A stretch of DNA of 64,000 nt from Arthrobacter agilis (GCF_030816075.1 NZ_JAUSXO010000001.1:2108001-2172000), one strand, 5' to 3'. Shown: positions 1-9,057, counted from the first letter of the stretch. Translations and numbers: made by a program. Notes: a model not told the origin generated them from the letters alone.

Positions 1-1
1 T

Positions 2-196
2 GGCACAGTGAAATGGTTCAACGCCGAAAAGGGCTTCGGCTTCATCGCTCCCGAGGACGGCGGCGCTGACGTGTTCGCCCACTTCTCCGCGATCAACTCG
101 AACGGCTACCGTTCCCTCGAAGAGAACCAGAAGGTCAACTTCGAGACCACCCAGGGCCCCAAGGGTCCCCAGGCCGAGAACATCACCGTTCTCTAA
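2..196 (+). CDS. cspA: Cold-shock protein, CspA family (5' end outside window)
   Basis: Small single-domain RNA/ssDNA-binding cold-shock protein that acts as an RNA chaperone in the cytoplasm. The reading frame is open from base 2 (G-T-V-K-W-F), so the start codon lies just left of the window and only the first few residues are missing. RNP1 (KGFGFI) and RNP2-like (DVFAHFSAI) motifs are both visible, and the protein would be close to the usual 67 residues. It ends at a TAA and is followed by a hairpin terminator, so it is a monocistronic unit. The family is certain; which csp paralogue it is cannot be told. Confidence 0.93.
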   Translation, partial: GTVKWFNAEKGFGFIAPEDGGADVFAHFSAINSNGYRSLEENQKVNFETTQGPKGPQAENITVL

Positions 197-230
197 CTGT
201 CCCCGTGCCGCCCAGCGGCGACGGACCGGA

Positions 231-264
231 AGCCACCGTGCGGCGCGAGCCCGCGGTGGCTTTC
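231..264 (+). terminator. Rho-independent-like terminator of cspA
   Basis: A perfect 8-bp stem (AGCCACCG at 231-238, CGGTGGCT at 254-261) with a 15-nt loop, followed by a short T-rich stretch, 35 bases after the cold-shock stop codon. Confidence 0.7.
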
Positions 265-338
265 TGCTGTCCGGTCCCGACCGGCCCGCCCCGCACCGAA
301 GCGCCTGATGCGCCCGCCCAGACGATAGGTTGATCGGT

Positions 339-1148
339 ATGAGTTTCACGCAGGGCTACAACGACGACCTCCGTCTTGCCCACATCATGGCCGATTCGGT
401 CGACGACCAGACCATGTCGCGCTTCAAGGCGCTCGACCTGCGGGTCGAGACCAAGCCGGACCTCACCCCCGTGACGGATGCCGACAAGAGCGCCGAGGAG
501 GCCATCCGCGGCCAGCTCTCCCGGGCGCGGCCGCGCGACGCCGTTCTCGGCGAGGAGTTCGGCAGCACCGGCTCCGGTTCGCGCCGCTGGGTGATCGATC
601 CCATCGACGGCACGAAGAACTTCGTCCGGGGGGTCCCGGTGTGGGCCACCCTGATCTCCCTCATCGACGAGGGCCGGCCCGTGGTCGGCCTGGTGAGTGC
701 GCCTGCGCTCGGCAAGCGGTGGTGGGCGGCCGAGGGTACCGGCGCCTACACCGGCAAGTCGCTCGCCGCGGCCCAGCGCCTCCGGGTCTCGAACGTCTCC
801 CGGCTCGCGGACGCCTCACTGTCCTACTCCAGCCTGTCCGGCTGGCGGGAGCGCGGCACGCTGGCCGAATTCGTCAACCTGACCGACAAGGTCTGGCGGA
901 CGCGCGCCTACGGCGACTTCTGGTCCTACTGCCTGGTGGCGGAGGGCTCCGTGGACGTCGCCTGCGAACCGGAACTGAACCTGCACGACATGGCGGCGCT
1001 CGTGCCCATCGTGACCGAGGCCGGTGGCCGGTTCACCTCGCTCGACGGCGTGGACGGCCCCTTCGGCGGCAACGCCCTCGCCACGAACGGGTCCCTGCAC
1101 AGCGAGGTCCTGCGTACCCTCAACCCCGATGTGGATGACCTCCTCTAG
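339..1148 (+). CDS. hisN: Histidinol-phosphatase / inositol monophosphatase family
   Basis: 269-residue Mg-dependent phosphatase of the IMPase fold. Metal-site motifs are present: GEE (about 71-73), DPIDGT (87-92) and a late HDMAAL in place of the usual WD-AA loop. In actinobacteria this family member is the HisN histidinol-phosphate phosphatase of histidine synthesis (as in Mycobacterium Rv3137). That assignment comes from family knowledge; a general inositol or sugar phosphatase is the alternative. ATG 339 is preferred over an in-frame TTG at 330 because [12 protein letters not shown] looks like the usual N-terminus. No other histidine genes are nearby. Confidence 0.8.
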   Translation: MSFTQGYNDDLRLAHIMADSVDDQTMSRFKALDLRVETKPDLTPVTDADKSAEEAIRGQLSRARPRDAVLGEEFGSTGSGSRRWVIDPIDGTKNFVRGVPVWATLISLIDEGRPVVGLVSAPALGKRWWAAEGTGAYTGKSLAAAQRLRVSNVSRLADASLSYSSLSGWRERGTLAEFVNLTDKVWRTRAYGDFWSYCLVAEGSVDVACEPELNLHDMAALVPIVTEAGGRFTSLDGVDGPFGGNALATNGSLHSEVLRTLNPDVDDLL

Positions 1149-1175
1149 CGCGACGGGCGGTCCGCAGGGCATGTC

Positions 1176-1940
1176 GTGGTGAGGGGCGGGCCGCGCCTCG
1201 ACGAGCAGCGCCGGCGGGAGATGGCCGACGCCTATCTCTCCGGTGCAGGACGGTACGACCGCGTCCGCCCCGGCTACCCCGACGTCGTCGCGGACTGGGT
1301 CGTCCCTGAAGGTGCCCGTCGGGCGGCCGACCTCGGCGCCGGGACCGGCATCTTCACCGCCCTGCTGGCCGCACGCGGCCTCGGCGTCACCGCCGTCGAC
1401 CCGTCCGAGGACATGCTGGCCGTCCTCTCGACCCGGCTCCCCTCCGTGCCCGCCGTCCGCGGCACGGCGGAGCACTCGCACCTGCCGGACGCCTCCGTGG
1501 ACCTGCTCACGCTGGCCCAGGCCTGGCACTGGTGCGACCACCCGGCGACGGTCCGGGAGGCCGCGCGGGTGCTGACGCCCGGAGGACGGCTCGCCCTGCT
1601 CTGGAACCAGCTCGACGTCACCCTGCCCTGGGTCCATCGCCTGTCCCGCATCATGCACGCGGGTGATGTCTTCTCCCCCGCCTATCGCCCGGCCTTCGGG
1701 CCGTCCTTCGGGCCGCCCGAGGAGATCCTCGTCCGCTGGTCCCAGGAACTGACCGTCCCCGGCATCGTGGATCTCGCGCGGTCCCGCAGCTACTATCGGC
1801 GTGCCTCGTCCGCGGGGCGGGCCCGCGTCGAGGCGAACCTCCTCTGGTACCTCACCGATTACCTGGCCTTCCCGGCCGAGGCCGTCGTCCGGATCCCCTA
1901 TTACACGCACGCGTGGCGCGCGGCCCTGCTCCCCGCCTAG
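1176..1940 (+). CDS. Class I SAM-dependent methyltransferase
   Basis: About 254 residues. The Rossmann motif I is seen as DLGAGTGIFT near residue 50, followed by an acidic end of beta-2 (VDPSEDML) and the Methyltransf_11-type LAQAWHWCD segment. The N-terminus (AGRYDRVRPGYPD) is typical of the small YcgJ/UbiE-like group of unknown substrate. The GTG at 1176 gives the longest protein; ATG 1221 (MADAYLSG) is a plausible later start. It follows hisN by 27 bases and may be co-transcribed with it. The substrate cannot be predicted. Confidence 0.8.
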   Translation: MVRGGPRLDEQRRREMADAYLSGAGRYDRVRPGYPDVVADWVVPEGARRAADLGAGTGIFTALLAARGLGVTAVDPSEDMLAVLSTRLPSVPAVRGTAEHSHLPDASVDLLTLAQAWHWCDHPATVREAARVLTPGGRLALLWNQLDVTLPWVHRLSRIMHAGDVFSPAYRPAFGPSFGPPEEILVRWSQELTVPGIVDLARSRSYYRRASSAGRARVEANLLWYLTDYLAFPAEAVVRIPYYTHAWRAALLPA

Positions 1941-1941
1941 A

Positions 1942-1957
1942 TTTCGGCATGCCTAAA
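1942..1957. promoter_or_regulatory. Upstream MntR/DtxR-type operator
   Basis: Near-perfect 16-bp palindrome TTTCGGCATGCCTAAA, centred on GGCATGCC, immediately upstream of the manganese-type transporter operon. It matches the neighbouring palindrome at 1965-1980, and the operon encodes its own DtxR-family repressor, so autoregulation by metal is the natural reading. Binding is inferred. Confidence 0.65.
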
Positions 1958-1964
1958 GGCTAGT

Positions 1965-1980
1965 TTTAGGTATGCCTCAA
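1965..1980. promoter_or_regulatory. Second MntR/DtxR-type operator overlapping the start codon
   Basis: 16-bp palindrome TTTAGGTATGCCTCAA, the same pattern as the box at 1942-1957, with centres 23 bp apart (about two helical turns). It contains the ATG of the lipoprotein gene (1972-1974). A possible -10 (TAGTTT, 1961-1966) lies between the boxes, and no ribosome binding site is visible, which suggests a leaderless or nearly leaderless transcript blocked by the repressor. Confidence 0.6.
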
Positions 1981-2889
1981 CTCCGGCGGTCCCCGTCCGC
2001 ACGCCTCGCGTGGTGGGTCGTCCTGCTCGCCGTACTGAGCGGGTGCGCCGCCTCCCCGGGACGCCCGGAGCCGGTGGATGACCGTCCACTCGTCCTGACC
2101 ACCTTCTCCGTGCTCGCGGACCTCGCCGGCACCGTCGCGGGAGGGCATGTGCGCGTCGAGTCGATCACGAAGGTCGGTGCGGAGATCCACGGCTACGAAC
2201 CCACGCCGTCGGACCTCGTCCGGGCGCAGGACGCGGATCTGATCCTCGACAACGGGCTGGGGCTCGAGCGGTGGTTCGAACGCTTCCTCACCGCGGTCGA
2301 CGCCCCCCACGTGGTCCTGTCCGACGGCGTGGAACCCGTGGACATCCGGTCCGGCGACTACAGCGGCCACGCCAATCCGCACGCATGGATGTCCCCCCTC
2401 GCCGCCCAGATCTACGTCGACAACACGGTGGAGGCCCTCTCCGGGCTCGTTCCGGACCAGGCTGCCGACTTCGAGGCGAACGGACAGGCGCTGAAGGAGG
2501 ATCTCGCGGATCTGCTGGAAGCCTTCCGCGCGGACGTCGCCGGCGTCGGCGCGCCGGCCCTGGTGACCTGCGAGGGGGCGTTCTCCTACCTCGCCCGGGA
2601 CGCCGGCCTCGCCGAGGCGTTCATCTGGCCGGTGAACGCCGACTCCGAGGGCACGCCCCGACAGATCCGGGACGTCATCGGTTTCGTGGAAGAACACCGT
2701 GTGCCGACGCTGTTCTGCGAATCGACCGTCAACGCGTCCGCCCAGCAGCAGGTGGCGCTGGCCACCGGGGCGGACCTGGGCGGCACCCTCTACGTGGACT
2801 CGCTGTCCGAGGCCGACGGGCCCGTACCGACGTTCCTCGACCTCATCCGCTACGACCTCGAGACCATCGCGGAAGGAATCGCACGATGA
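1972..2889 (+). CDS. Metal ABC transporter substrate-binding lipoprotein (Mn-type, ZnuA/PsaA family)
   Basis: 305-residue extracellular metal-binding lipoprotein. The signal sequence ends in a lipobox (LSGC, Cys25). The expected four metal ligands of the cluster A-I family are visible at H73 (IHGYEPTPSD), H137 (HANPHAW), E201 (TCEGAFSY) and D276 (YVDSLSE). A His2-Glu-Asp set is the manganese/iron type rather than the His-rich zinc type, and no His-rich loop is present. The gene starts a four-gene operon and overlaps the next gene by ATGA. The two palindromes at its 5' end suggest metal-dependent repression. Confidence 0.9.
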   Translation: MPQLRRSPSARLAWWVVLLAVLSGCAASPGRPEPVDDRPLVLTTFSVLADLAGTVAGGHVRVESITKVGAEIHGYEPTPSDLVRAQDADLILDNGLGLERWFERFLTAVDAPHVVLSDGVEPVDIRSGDYSGHANPHAWMSPLAAQIYVDNTVEALSGLVPDQAADFEANGQALKEDLADLLEAFRADVAGVGAPALVTCEGAFSYLARDAGLAEAFIWPVNADSEGTPRQIRDVIGFVEEHRVPTLFCESTVNASAQQQVALATGADLGGTLYVDSLSEADGPVPTFLDLIRYDLETIAEGIAR

Positions 2890-3707
2890 CCACGAACGGA
2901 GCCGGTACACCGGTGCTCGACGTCCGGGACCTCAGCGTCCGGTACAACGAGGTGCACGCGCTCGACGACGTCTCGGTGACCCTGGCCGCCGGCAGGATCT
3001 GCGGGCTGATCGGCGTGAACGGCTCGGGGAAGTCGACCCTCTTCAAGGCCCTCATGGGGCTCCTGGTCCCGCGCGAGGGCAGCGTGGAGCTCTTCGGGAT
3101 GACCACGGCCCAGGCGCGCAAGCGGGGCCTCGTCGCCTACATGCCGCAGGCCGAGGAGGTCGACTGGACCTTCCCGGTCTCCGTGTCCGACGTCGTCGCC
3201 ATGGGACTGTACGGACGGTTGGGCGCCGCCCGCCGCCTCGGTGCCGCCGAACGCGCCGCCGTCGACGACGCCCTCGAGCGGGTAGGCCTGACCGCGCTGC
3301 GGAGACGGCAGATCGGCCAGCTGTCCGGCGGGCAGCGCAAGCGGGTCTTCATCGCCCGGAGCATCGCGCAGGACGCCCGGCTGCTCCTGCTCGACGAGCC
3401 GTTCGCGGGCGTGGACCAGGCGAGCGAGCGCACGATGACCGGCCTCCTGAAGTCGCTCCGGGACGAGGGCCGCTCGGTGCTGGTCTCGACCCACGACCTC
3501 GCCGGGGTCCCCGCCCTCTGTGACGAGGCGGTCCTCCTGCACCGGCGGGTCCTGGCAGCCGGCGACCCGTCGGAGGTGCTCACCCACGGCAACCTCGCCC
3601 GGGCCTTCGGGGCCGCACCTCCGGACCCGGCGCCCCGTGCTCCGGTCGACACGGCTCCCGCGGCGCCTGCCGCGGCGTCGGCCTCGCTGTCGGACGGAGG
3701 ATCCTGA
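2886..3707 (+). CDS. Metal ABC transporter ATP-binding protein (MntA/SitB type)
   Basis: 273-residue ATPase that would power the Mn-type importer. Walker A is GVNGSGKST, the signature is LSGGQRKR, and Walker B is LLLLDEPFAGVD, followed by the STHDL switch histidine. The C-terminal tail of about 30 residues is rich in Ala and Pro and looks disordered. The start ATG at 2886 overlaps the stop of the lipoprotein gene by four bases, so the long open frame upstream of it is not coding. The permease gene begins one base after its stop. Confidence 0.92.
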   Translation: MTTNGAGTPVLDVRDLSVRYNEVHALDDVSVTLAAGRICGLIGVNGSGKSTLFKALMGLLVPREGSVELFGMTTAQARKRGLVAYMPQAEEVDWTFPVSVSDVVAMGLYGRLGAARRLGAAERAAVDDALERVGLTALRRRQIGQLSGGQRKRVFIARSIAQDARLLLLDEPFAGVDQASERTMTGLLKSLRDEGRSVLVSTHDLAGVPALCDEAVLLHRRVLAAGDPSEVLTHGNLARAFGAAPPDPAPRAPVDTAPAAPAAASASLSDGGS

Positions 3708-3708
3708 C

Positions 3709-4590
3709 GTGGACGTCCTCACCTTCCTGCTCGAACCCCTGCAGTACGGGTTCCTGACCCGCGCCCTCGCCGTCACGGTCGCCGCAGCCGTCGTGGCCGC
3801 CGTCCTCTCGTGCTGGCTGATCCTCATGGGCTGGTCCCTCATGGGCGACGCCGTCTCGCATGCCGTCCTGCCCGGCGTGGCCCTCGCCTACATCCTCGGT
3901 ATCCCCTTCTCCATCGGTGCCTTCGTCTTCGGCGCGGGCGCGGTCGCCCTCATCGGGATCGTGCGGTCCACCACGAAGCTGAAGGCCGACACCGTGATCG
4001 GGGTGGTCTTCACGGCCCTCTTCGCCGCGGGGCTCGCCATCGTGTCCGCGACGCCATCACAGATCGACCTCATGCACATCCTGTTCGGCAACGTCCTCGG
4101 GGTGTCCGCCGGGGACGTGTGGCAGGTGCTGGTCCTCGGCGCCCTGACCCTCGCCGTCCTGCTGTTCAAACGGCGCGACCTCACCCTCCTCGCCTTCGAC
4201 CGCACGCACGCGCACGTGATCGGGCTCAACACGCGGTTCCTGTCGGCGCTGCTGCTCGGACTGCTCGCCCTCACCGTCGTCGTCGGCCTGCAGGCCGTCG
4301 GGATCATCCTCGTCGTGGCCATGCTCATCACGCCGGGCGCCACGGCCTTCCTGCTGTCCCGCAGTTTCGACCGCATGCTGGTCATCGCCGTCGTGCTCAC
4401 CGTGGCAGCGTCCGTCGCCGGCATCTACGCCAGCTACTACCTGGACATCTCCACGGGTGCGGCGGTGGTGCTGTGCCAGGCCCTCGTGTTCGCCGTGGTC
4501 TACCTCGTCGCCCGTCCCGACGGGATCCTCTGGCAGGCCCGTCGCCGCTCGGGTGCCCGCGGGGGCACGGGCACCCGGGTGGCCGCCTGA
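3709..4590 (+). CDS. Metal ABC transporter permease (ABC-3 family)
   Basis: 293-residue membrane protein with about eight or nine hydrophobic segments. The early motif GWSLMGDAVSHAVLPG is characteristic of the ZnuB/MntB/SitC permease family. It starts at GTG 3709, one base after the ATPase stop, and its TGA overlaps the ATG of the regulator gene. With the lipoprotein and ATPase it makes a complete importer. The C-terminal cytoplasmic tail is short and basic. Confidence 0.92.
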   Translation: MDVLTFLLEPLQYGFLTRALAVTVAAAVVAAVLSCWLILMGWSLMGDAVSHAVLPGVALAYILGIPFSIGAFVFGAGAVALIGIVRSTTKLKADTVIGVVFTALFAAGLAIVSATPSQIDLMHILFGNVLGVSAGDVWQVLVLGALTLAVLLFKRRDLTLLAFDRTHAHVIGLNTRFLSALLLGLLALTVVVGLQAVGIILVVAMLITPGATAFLLSRSFDRMLVIAVVLTVAASVAGIYASYYLDISTGAAVVLCQALVFAVVYLVARPDGILWQARRRSGARGGTGTRVAA

Positions 4591-5387
4591 TGGCGGGGCG
4601 CAGGGGCGCCGTCCTCAGCATCGAGTCGACCAGCGTGCAGGACTACGTGAAGGCCATCTACGCCTTCACGGAGTGGCAGGCGGAGGCCGTGACCGCCACG
4701 CACCTGGCCGAGCGCCTGTCCGTCGCCAACTCCTCGGTGACGGGGATGGTCGCGAAGCTCGTCGACCTCGGGCTCGCGGACCACCGGAAGTACGGGCCCG
4801 TCAGCCTGACCCCCTCGGGCCGTGCGCTCGCCCTCGCCATGGTGCGGCGGCACCGGCTCATCGAGACCTTCCTGGTCACGGAACTCGGGTACGGCTGGGA
4901 CGAGGTCCACGACGAGGCCGAGCTGCTCGAGCACACGGTCTCGGACGCCTTCATCGAGCGCCTGGACGCGAAGCTCGGCCACCCGCGGCGCGATCCCCAC
5001 GGGGATCCGATCCCTGCGGCCGACGGTTCCGTCCGGTATCCGCCGGCCCATCGCCTCGACGGCGTGGACGACGGCCATGCGGGCCGGCTCGTGCGGGTGA
5101 GCGACGGCGACCCCGCCGTCCTGCGCTTCCTCGTCCGCCACGGGATCGGCCTCGACGACGAGCTGCTCCTGGAACGGCACGGCGCCGGTTCCCTGCTCGA
5201 ACTGCGCATCGGCGCGGTGCCCGGGCAGGGAACCCGCCCCGCGGGCGCAGTGGCCCCCGACCCGGTCCCCTCCCCCGCCCGGTCGCTCACGGTCGATGCG
5301 GCGCTCGCCCGCGCGCTGTGGATCGAGACGACCACGCGCCATGACGGGTGCACGCTCCACGACCCAGGGCGGCCCGCGGCCGGGTGA
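4590..5387 (+). CDS. DtxR/MntR-family metal-dependent transcriptional regulator
   Basis: 265-residue repressor with an N-terminal winged helix (SVQDYVKAIYAFTEWQ... SVTGMVAKL), a dimerisation domain carrying the usual metal-site segment (RHRLIETFLVTELGY and DEVHDEAELLEH), the GDPIP segment, and a C-terminal FeoA/SH3-like part. It is the last gene of the transporter operon and overlaps the permease gene (TGATG). It probably binds the two palindromes at 1942-1980 when loaded with Mn(II). Manganese rather than iron is inferred from the transporter ligands. Confidence 0.88.
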   Translation: MAGRRGAVLSIESTSVQDYVKAIYAFTEWQAEAVTATHLAERLSVANSSVTGMVAKLVDLGLADHRKYGPVSLTPSGRALALAMVRRHRLIETFLVTELGYGWDEVHDEAELLEHTVSDAFIERLDAKLGHPRRDPHGDPIPAADGSVRYPPAHRLDGVDDGHAGRLVRVSDGDPAVLRFLVRHGIGLDDELLLERHGAGSLLELRIGAVPGQGTRPAGAVAPDPVPSPARSLTVDAALARALWIETTTRHDGCTLHDPGRPAAG

Positions 5388-5507
5388 CCGGCGCCGGACG
5401 CGCCGCGGAGCCAACCGTGTCGCCCTCGTACGGCGTCCGCTCCTAGACTGGGCGGGATGCGCGCCCCGCGCGTCGCCCTGTTCCCGACGCCCGGACGGAG
5501 TCCCCCG

Positions 5508-6608
5508 ATGACCACTCTCGGACTTGAGGAGGAGTACCTGCTCCTCGAACCGGTGTCCGGGCTGCCGGCCCACCGCGCCGAGGAGGTCCAGGCGCTGCTC
5601 GAGGCCGTGCCGGAGATCGGCGAGGACGAGATCCAGCGTGAGCTGCTCTCCTGCCAGATCGAGACGGCCACGCCCGTGTGCGAGACCCTGGCGCAGGCCG
5701 AGGAGTCCTTGCTGACCTTCCGCCGGACGCTCTCCGACGCGGTAGCGCGCACGGACAGCATCGGGGCCGCCACCGGCACGGCGCCGTGGATCCCGCAGGC
5801 CTACCCCGAACTCACCGACAAGCAGCGCTACGAGGACCTGCGCGCCACCGCGCCCGGCATCGTCGGGGACCAGTTCGTCAACGGACTGCACGTGCACGTC
5901 GCCGTGCCGGACCAGGAGCGCGGGGTCCAGGCCCTCAACCGCATCCGTCCCTGGATCCCGCTGCTGACCGCGCTCGGGGTGAACTCGCCCTACTGGCTCG
6001 GCCGGGACAGCGGGTTCGGCAGCTGGCGCGTCATCCACTACCGGCGCTGGGCGGTCCAGGGCGTGGCACCCTACTTCGCGGACGCCGCGGACTACGAGCG
6101 CCGCATCACGGCCATCAGCGCCACCGGCGCCATCCTCGACCGCGGGGTCCTCACATGGGTCGCGCGGCTCTCGGACCGCTACCCCACGCTCGAGCTGAGG
6201 GCCTGCGACGTGCAGCTCGAGGCACAGGACGCCGTCCTCCTCGGGGCGCTGACCCGCGCCCTCGTGGTCACGGCGCTGCAGGACGCCGAGGCCGACACCG
6301 CGCCGCTCGTGCCGGATCCGGAACTGCTCGACGCCGCGCTCTGGCAGGGCGCGAGGGACGGCATGGAACGCAACCTCGTGGACCTCGCCACGGCGGAACC
6401 CGTCCCCGCGCGGCAGCACCTCGACGCCTTCCTCGAATACGTCGGCGCCGCCCTCGAAGCCGAGGGCGACACCGACTCCGTCCGATCCGGGCTCACCACC
6501 CTGGCGGAACGTGGCACGGGAGCCGAGCGCCAGCGGCGGGCCATGCGCGAGGGCGGCATGGAGTCCCTCCTGTCGCTCTACGGGAGCACCCTCGCCCACG
6601 GCGGCTGA
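5508..6608 (+). CDS. YbdK-type carboxylate-amine ligase (GCS2 family)
   Basis: 366 residues, the normal size for the YbdK/EgtA-like glutamate-cysteine ligase 2 family. The N-terminus GLEEEYLLLEP contains the acidic metal-binding strand, and EIQRELLSCQIETATP and NGLHVHVAVPD are family hallmarks. It may make a gamma-glutamyl compound; the true substrate is uncertain. ATG 5508 has a GGAG 7 bases upstream and gives the standard N-terminus. An in-frame ATG at 5457 lies about 8 bases after a TAGACT -10 element (5444-5449), so a longer leaderless form cannot be excluded. It converges with the alpha-galactosidase gene. Confidence 0.8.
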   Translation: MTTLGLEEEYLLLEPVSGLPAHRAEEVQALLEAVPEIGEDEIQRELLSCQIETATPVCETLAQAEESLLTFRRTLSDAVARTDSIGAATGTAPWIPQAYPELTDKQRYEDLRATAPGIVGDQFVNGLHVHVAVPDQERGVQALNRIRPWIPLLTALGVNSPYWLGRDSGFGSWRVIHYRRWAVQGVAPYFADAADYERRITAISATGAILDRGVLTWVARLSDRYPTLELRACDVQLEAQDAVLLGALTRALVVTALQDAEADTAPLVPDPELLDAALWQGARDGMERNLVDLATAEPVPARQHLDAFLEYVGAALEAEGDTDSVRSGLTTLAERGTGAERQRRAMREGGMESLLSLYGSTLAHGG

Positions 6609-6647
6609 GCCGCAGGGCCGGTGACCCCGCCCTGCGGCCCGGCTGCG

Positions 6648-8790
6648 TCAGTCCGCCGCGTGGAACTCGATGAGCAGGGTCTGCTCGGGCAGCAGCACGG
6701 GTGCCTGGAGCCCCGCCTGGGCGAGCACCCGACCGGACAGCCGCAGCGGCACGCCGTCGAGCGCGGACTGCAGCCAGGCCAGCGGCGACTGCCCGTTGCC
6801 GGGATGCCCCTCCTCCGGCACCGCCGGCCGCACCGTGTACAGCGTGTCCGGGTCCAGGCCCGGGAAGGTCAGCGGACCGGGCGGGTAGCTCGCGCTCGAG
6901 CCCGTAAGCGAGTACCCGAAGAGCGCTCGCCGGCGGTCCTCCGACACGACGCCCCGCACATCCATCGCCGGGTCCGTCAGGGTCGGCGTGCACGACGGTG
7001 CCGCGGTGCAGGTCCCGGCGCCAGGACCGGTGGAGTCCGACGTACCGGCCGAGCACCGCGTACTCCTCGTCCGTGAGGTCGGAGATGTCCCACTCGATGC
7101 CGTAGTGCCCGAAGACGGCGGTGCCGGCCCGGAAGGGCAGGGTGTGCGCCCGGCCGGTCGAGTGCGAGACGGGCCCGCCCACGTGCATCCCCATGAGCTC
7201 GGGGGGCACCACGAGCCCCGTGTACTTCTGATTGACGAGCCGCTCCAGGGGGTCGATGCAGTCGCTCGTCCAGATGCGGTCCGTCCGCGCGAGGATACCG
7301 AGGTCCACGCGCGCTCCCCCCGACGCGCAGCTCTCGATCTCGAGGCCCGGGTGGCGCCGCCGCAGCTCGTCCAGCAGCCGGTAGAGCGCCAGGACGTGCC
7401 GGTGCACGGCCGCGTGTCCCGTGCGTTCATCCGCTGCCTCGAGCAGGTCCCTGTTGTGGTCCCACTTCACGTAGGCGATGTCGTCGGCCGACAGGATCCC
7501 GTCCATGCGTTCGAGGATGTACGCATAGGCGTCCGGGTTCCCGAGGTCGAGCACCTGCTGCTGCCGCCCCGGCAGGGGCAGGCGCCCCTCGGGCTGCAGG
7601 ATCCAGTCCGGGTGGGCCCGCGCCAGGTCGGAGTCCGGATTGACCATCTCGGGTTCGAACCAGAGCCCGAACTCCATGCCGAGTCCGCGGACGTGGTCGA
7701 TGATCGGGGCCAGGCCGTCCGGCCAGACCGTCTCGTCCACGTACCAGTCGCCGAGGCTCGAGGTGTCGTCCCGCCGGCCCCGGAACCAGCCGTCGTCGAG
7801 CACGAACCGCTCGACGCCGAGTGAGGCCGCCCGGTCCGCCAGGGCCAGCAGGCGCGGGAGGTCCAGGTCGAAGTACACGGCCTCCCAGGTGTTGAGGGTC
7901 ACGGGGCGGGGGCGCTGCGGATGCGAGGGCCTCGCCCGGAGATCGCGATGGAAGCGCGCGGCGAGTTCGTTGAGGCCCTCGCCCCAGGAGCCGATGGCCT
8001 CGGGGGTGGCGTAGCTCTCCCCGGGTGCGAGGACGACCTCGCGGGGCGACAGCACCTCGCCCGCCGCGAGGAAACCCGCGCTGGCCGGCGTCTTCTCCAC
8101 CAGGACCTGCTGGTTGCCGCTCCAGGCGAGGTGCACACCCTGCACCCTGCCGTGCTCGAAGCCGAAACCGTGGGCACCTGCCGCGAGGAGCACCGTGGCG
8201 TCGGCGCCGGGCCTCCCGCGCCGGCTCGTGCGGGCATAGGTACCGGCGGTCAGGGCGTGCCGTTGGGGGGAGCGCTCGCGGAGGTGGCGGCCCGTGGTAT
8301 CCAGGACCTCGGCGGCGGTGTGGTGGAGCGGGAAGAACAGGGCCAGCGAGCGTACCTCGTACTCGTCGTCGCCCGTGTTGGTGAGCACCAGGCGCTGCGT
8401 GAACAGGCCCGACGCCGTGAGGCCCACGTGCGCGGTCAGGGCGAGCCCGGCGTCGTCGTCGCGCGCCTCGATGACGGCTGCCGCGGAACCCGGCGGGCAG
8501 TCGACCGACACCACCGTGAACCGCGGGTAGAGATGCGTCCCGGAGCGGTCCCCCGTCAGGCCGGGCGTGCCCTGCCAGCCGGCGGACTGGAGGGGAAGCA
8601 GGGTGAGGCGGGCGGGCACGTCGATGCCGCCCGACACGCGCTGCGGCTGCTGGGCGGCGGCGAGGGCCACCAGGTCCCCCGTGTCGCCGAGGTCGGGGCC
8701 CCAGTAGGTGAGGGCCGGCAGTCCGTGGGGGTGGGGTTCGAGCACCACACTGGTGCCCCCGCGCGAGAGGTGGAGGGGTTCGAAAATCAT
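6648..8790 (-). pseudogene. GH36 alpha-galactosidase, split by a single-base frameshift
   Basis: Hydrolyses terminal alpha-1,6-galactose from melibiose/raffinose-type sugars. Domains follow the GH36 order: N-terminal beta-supersandwich (1-about 290), TIM barrel with nucleophile D444 (KWDHN) and acid/base D510 (TSDCIDP), and a C-terminal beta-sheet. After RGTVVHAD the frame changes: the last 110 residues (DPAMDVRGVVSEDRRRALFGYS to EFHAAD) lie in the +1 frame and end at 6648. Removing one G from the GGG at 6980-6982 (plus strand) restores a 713-residue protein of normal length. Uncorrected, the frame runs into the 3' end of the neighbouring ligase gene. This is a fresh mutation or a sequence error. 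No cytoplasmic export signal is seen, so the enzyme is intracellular. Confidence 0.85.
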
Positions 8791-8796
8791 TCTTTA

Positions 8797-8825
8797 TTTT
8801 TATCGTGTAATTAACTGCACGGCAA
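8797..8825 (-). promoter_or_regulatory. Probable promoter of the alpha-galactosidase gene
   Basis: On the minus strand TTGCCG (8825-8820), 17 bases, then TAAAAA (8802-8797), inside an AT-rich patch that contrasts with the GC-rich surroundings. The -10 ends 7 bases before the ATG at 8790, so the transcript would be leaderless; no ribosome binding site is visible. Confidence 0.55.
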
Positions 8826-8829
8826 CATG

Positions 8830-9057
8830 CTACCGCGGGCGGGTGTCCCGGCGCAGCAGGCCGATGATGAGGCACAGGAGGCCGACCAGCAGCGGCACCA
8901 GGGTGAGCAGGGTGTGCGTGCCGCCGAGGTAGCTCATGACGAAGATGTAGACGAACGTCCCGCCGACGAGGATCCAGCCGAGCACGATCAGAGCACGTCC
9001 CCTGTGGGGCGGCGGCAGCGGCGGGAGCCACGACGGCGGCCTGTCAGTCCAGCTCAT
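8830..9057 (-). CDS. Small two-helix membrane protein, unknown function
   Basis: 75 residues. A proline-rich N-terminus (PPSWLPPLPPP) is followed by two hydrophobic segments (about 24-43 and 48-66) and a basic RRDTRPR tail, which suggests both ends are cytoplasmic. It lies between the tmRNA and alpha-galactosidase genes on the same strand. No family recognised. The clean positive-inside pattern and the ATG start make it likely to be real. Confidence 0.6.
   Translation of the reverse strand: MSWTDRPPSWLPPLPPPHRGRALIVLGWILVGGTFVYIFVMSYLGGTHTLLTLVPLLVGLLCLIIGLLRRDTRPR

Noticed and set aside
816-1910. A long reading frame on the minus strand across hisN and the methyltransferase gene
   Set aside because: It is a GC-rich shadow of two recognisable plus-strand genes and has low-complexity composition without any domain.
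2271-2885. In-frame extension upstream of the metal ABC ATPase
   Set aside because: It is the antiphase shadow of the lipoprotein gene; the true start overlaps that gene's stop by ATGA.
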